DNA of 7,220 bases from Halomonas sp. (lineage in GTDB: Bacteria; Pseudomonadota; Gammaproteobacteria; Pseudomonadales; Halomonadaceae), in contig SKHS01000059.1 of assembly GCA_007116835.1 (NCBI GenBank), positions 1 to 7,220 on the forward strand. Direction: 5' to 3'. A model generated the notes under the pieces. It searched no databases. It was given only the letters and a program-made list of their open reading frames with translations, and was not told where the DNA came from. The position numbers and the translations under genes were made by a program. Below, piece by piece: positions 5,908 to 7,220 of the stretch. The number at the start of each line of letters is the position of its first letter. The first letter of the stretch is position 1.

Positions 5908-7058
5908 GTGCTTGGCGGCGACTCTGGCAGGCATGGCAGGTTGAGCTTGCCAATATCTTTGCTGACCGTGCCGTACTGCTTGTCATTGTCGGCGGCCTCC
6001 TGTTCTATGCCGTTCTTTACCCGCTTCCCTATCATAAAAGCGTACCCGGACAGCAAGCAGTGGCGGTAGTGGACCAAGACCGTACCCACCTAGCGCGACA
6101 ACTGATACGCATGGCCGATGCCACACCTCAAGTCAGAGTAGCCGCCCAGCCTGCCAGCATGGCAGAGGCTGAAGCACTACTGGCTAGCGGCGACGTGCAT
6201 GGGCTCTTGGTAATTCCTTCAGGCTTCGAACGCGACGTTTTTCTAGGACACCCAACAAGCCTCTCTTTTGCTGGCGATGCCAGTTACTTTCTTATCTACG
6301 GTAACGTTGTTGAGGGACTGCTGACAGCCGCCACCACGCTGGGCGTCCAAACCCAAATTGTTGGCAGCCTAATGAAAGGTGATAATCCAACCCAGATACC
6401 TGGCCAAGTCATGCCCATGCGGATAACCACAAAGCCCGCCTTTAATCCCACATCAGGCTACATTAACTACATTGTTCCTGCTGTCTTTGTATTGATTCTG
6501 CACCAAACGCTGCTAATAGCCGCAGGCAGCGTGACCGTTAAGGATCGTGCTCGCCGCCGCTTGGGTCAGCCCGCGCCGCCGCTTACATTAGCGCTACCGC
6601 TTCGGCTGTTGACCTTTGTGCTTATCTATCTGCTCTTTGCCATGCTCTACTTCGGCTTTTTCTTCCAGTTCTATGGCGTGCCTCATGTCGCCGCTCCGGG
6701 CGAGTTACTTGCCTTCAGCGTGCTGTTCTTAATGACCGCTACGCTGTTCGCTATTTGGCTCGGCTATCTTTTGCCACGCCCTGAACTCCCCACAGTGCTG
6801 GTACTCCTTTCATCACTACCGATTGTGTTTACCGCCGGGTTTGCTTGGCCTGCCGAAAGCTTACCTAGCTGGCTAGATACTCTGACCCTGCTGATTCCGG
6901 TAAAACCAGGCATACAGGGTTTTTTAGCTATTAACCAAATGGGTGCCCCGCTTCTCAGCATTGGGCGCGAAATTAGCGTACTGGTTGGATTATGTATTCT
7001 GTATGGCGGCTGGACTGGGTGGCTCGCTTGGCACCAACGCCCACAGTCACCTTGCTGA
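5904..7058 (+). CDS. ABC-2 type permease, second subunit
   Basis: This 384-residue inner-membrane protein has the same architecture as its neighbour but a clearly different sequence. A helix at about 22-42 (AVLLVIVGGLLFYAVLYPLPY) leads into an extracytoplasmic domain (43-185, including QAVAVVDQDRTHLARQL and GLLVIPSGFERDV). Helices follow near 187-208 (YINYIVPAVFVLILHQTLLIA), 228-250, 262-288, 294-312 and 350-374. GFAWPAESLPSWLDTLTLLIPVKPGIQGF near the end is the counterpart of the first subunit's TFPRGDMN..LMPSTHY segment. There is no nucleotide-binding domain and no ATPase gene follows: after its stop comes only a hairpin and a terminator-like structure. It starts at an ATG overlapping the upstream stop, with AGG 7 bases upstream. 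The division into two unequal permeases suggests a heterodimer, as in YbhS/YbhR. How the pair is energised is unknown. Confidence 0.9.
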   Translation: MSAWRRLWQAWQVELANIFADRAVLLVIVGGLLFYAVLYPLPYHKSVPGQQAVAVVDQDRTHLARQLIRMADATPQVRVAAQPASMAEAEALLASGDVHGLLVIPSGFERDVFLGHPTSLSFAGDASYFLIYGNVVEGLLTAATTLGVQTQIVGSLMKGDNPTQIPGQVMPMRITTKPAFNPTSGYINYIVPAVFVLILHQTLLIAAGSVTVKDRARRRLGQPAPPLTLALPLRLLTFVLIYLLFAMLYFGFFFQFYGVPHVAAPGELLAFSVLFLMTATLFAIWLGYLLPRPELPTVLVLLSSLPIVFTAGFAWPAESLPSWLDTLTLLIPVKPGIQGFLAINQMGAPLLSIGREISVLVGLCILYGGWTGWLAWHQRPQSPC

Positions 7059-7071
7059 AAGGTAGCAAGGT
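7049..7071 (+). other. Perfect 8-bp hairpin spanning the last stop codon
   Basis: ACCTTGCT (7049-7056) pairs exactly with AGCAAGGT (7064-7071) around a seven-base loop that includes part of the stop codon of the second permease. No T-run follows. It may stabilise the mRNA end or help fold the terminator region. Three copies of AAGGTAG (7059-7065, 7067-7073, 7079-7085) lie in and just after it. Confidence 0.5.
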
Positions 7072-7091
7072 AGTTTGGAAGGTAGTAACGC

Positions 7092-7138
7092 AAATGGCGG
7101 TAATGCCTTATTAGAATAAGACATCACCGCCATTTTCT
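7092..7138 (+). terminator. Long intrinsic-terminator-like hairpin closing the efflux operon
   Basis: AAATGGCGGT (7092-7101) pairs perfectly with ACCGCCATTT (7126-7135). The stem continues inward through ATG/CAT and CTTATT/AATAAG with only two single mismatches, to a two-base AG tip. It lies 33 bases after the operon stop. Plus-strand transcription would leave the 3' arm ending ATTTTCT, a short U-run, so termination is likely but not strong. The structure is nearly symmetric and could also act on transcription arriving from the right. Confidence 0.75.
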
Positions 7139-7220
7139 ACTGCTCTAACGGTTAACAACAAACGTAACGTCTGTTCGTCAGCCTATCATGCCATGGTGGC
7201 AAATCATTCCGCGGTGGGAA

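Noticed and set aside
7152..7220. Minus-strand frame open from the window edge to a TAA at 7152-7154 (22 codons, ending RYVCC), possibly the end of a convergent gene.
   Set aside because: An open run this short is expected by chance about a third of the time, and the sequence is not recognisable. The near-symmetric terminator would suit a convergent gene, but that is not enough.
7193..7220. Possible plus-strand start ATGGTGGCAAAT near the right edge.
   Set aside because: There is no ribosome-binding site and only nine codons are visible.
1..7220. Insertion sequences, CRISPR arrays, tRNA or rRNA genes, and phage or toxin genes.
   Set aside because: No transposase, terminal inverted repeats, regularly spaced repeats with unique spacers, or tRNA/rRNA-like sequence was seen. 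The 14-bp array has no spacers.

Overview
The window looks like a stretch of a Gram-negative chromosome, most likely from a gammaproteobacterium. It encodes a TolC-type outer-membrane protein, a periplasmic adaptor and a probable Tat-exported enzyme. The coding regions are moderately GC-rich, the intergenic gaps are clearly AT-rich, and the gene style resembles Halomonas and relatives. The genus is an impression from protein style, not a search result.

Layout from left to right. Positions 1-270 (minus strand) hold the start of a gene that runs off the window; it resembles the N-terminus of an Orn/Lys/Arg-decarboxylase-like protein, with weak support. Its leader (271-473) contains two hairpins, each with GGA in its loop on the transcribed strand, and a four-copy 14-bp tandem repeat. 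Positions 474-1838 (minus) encode a complete metal-dependent amidohydrolase of the imidazolonepropionase/prolidase-like group, with a twin-arginine signal. Positions 1839-2325 are a regulatory gap of about 490 bases between divergent genes. It contains two overlapping face-to-face promoter candidates, a run of three dyad-symmetric sites and a third promoter candidate with a small palindrome at its predicted start point. Positions 2326-7058 (plus) form a tightly overlapping four-gene operon: a TolC-family outer-membrane factor, an HlyD-type adaptor and two different ABC-2 type permeases. A long hairpin at 7092-7135 closes the operon. The last 80 or so bases hold nothing I can support.

The four operon proteins should form one tripartite envelope-spanning export machine: a permease heterodimer in the inner membrane, the adaptor across the periplasm and the TolC-like duct in the outer membrane. 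The notable point is that no ATPase is encoded anywhere in the window. The related E. coli systems (ybhGFSR, yhiI-rbbA-yhhJ) carry an ATP-binding gene in the operon. Here every junction overlaps by 4 to 14 bases, so there is no room for a lost one. How this exporter is powered is the main open question in the window. The substrate cannot be read from the sequence.
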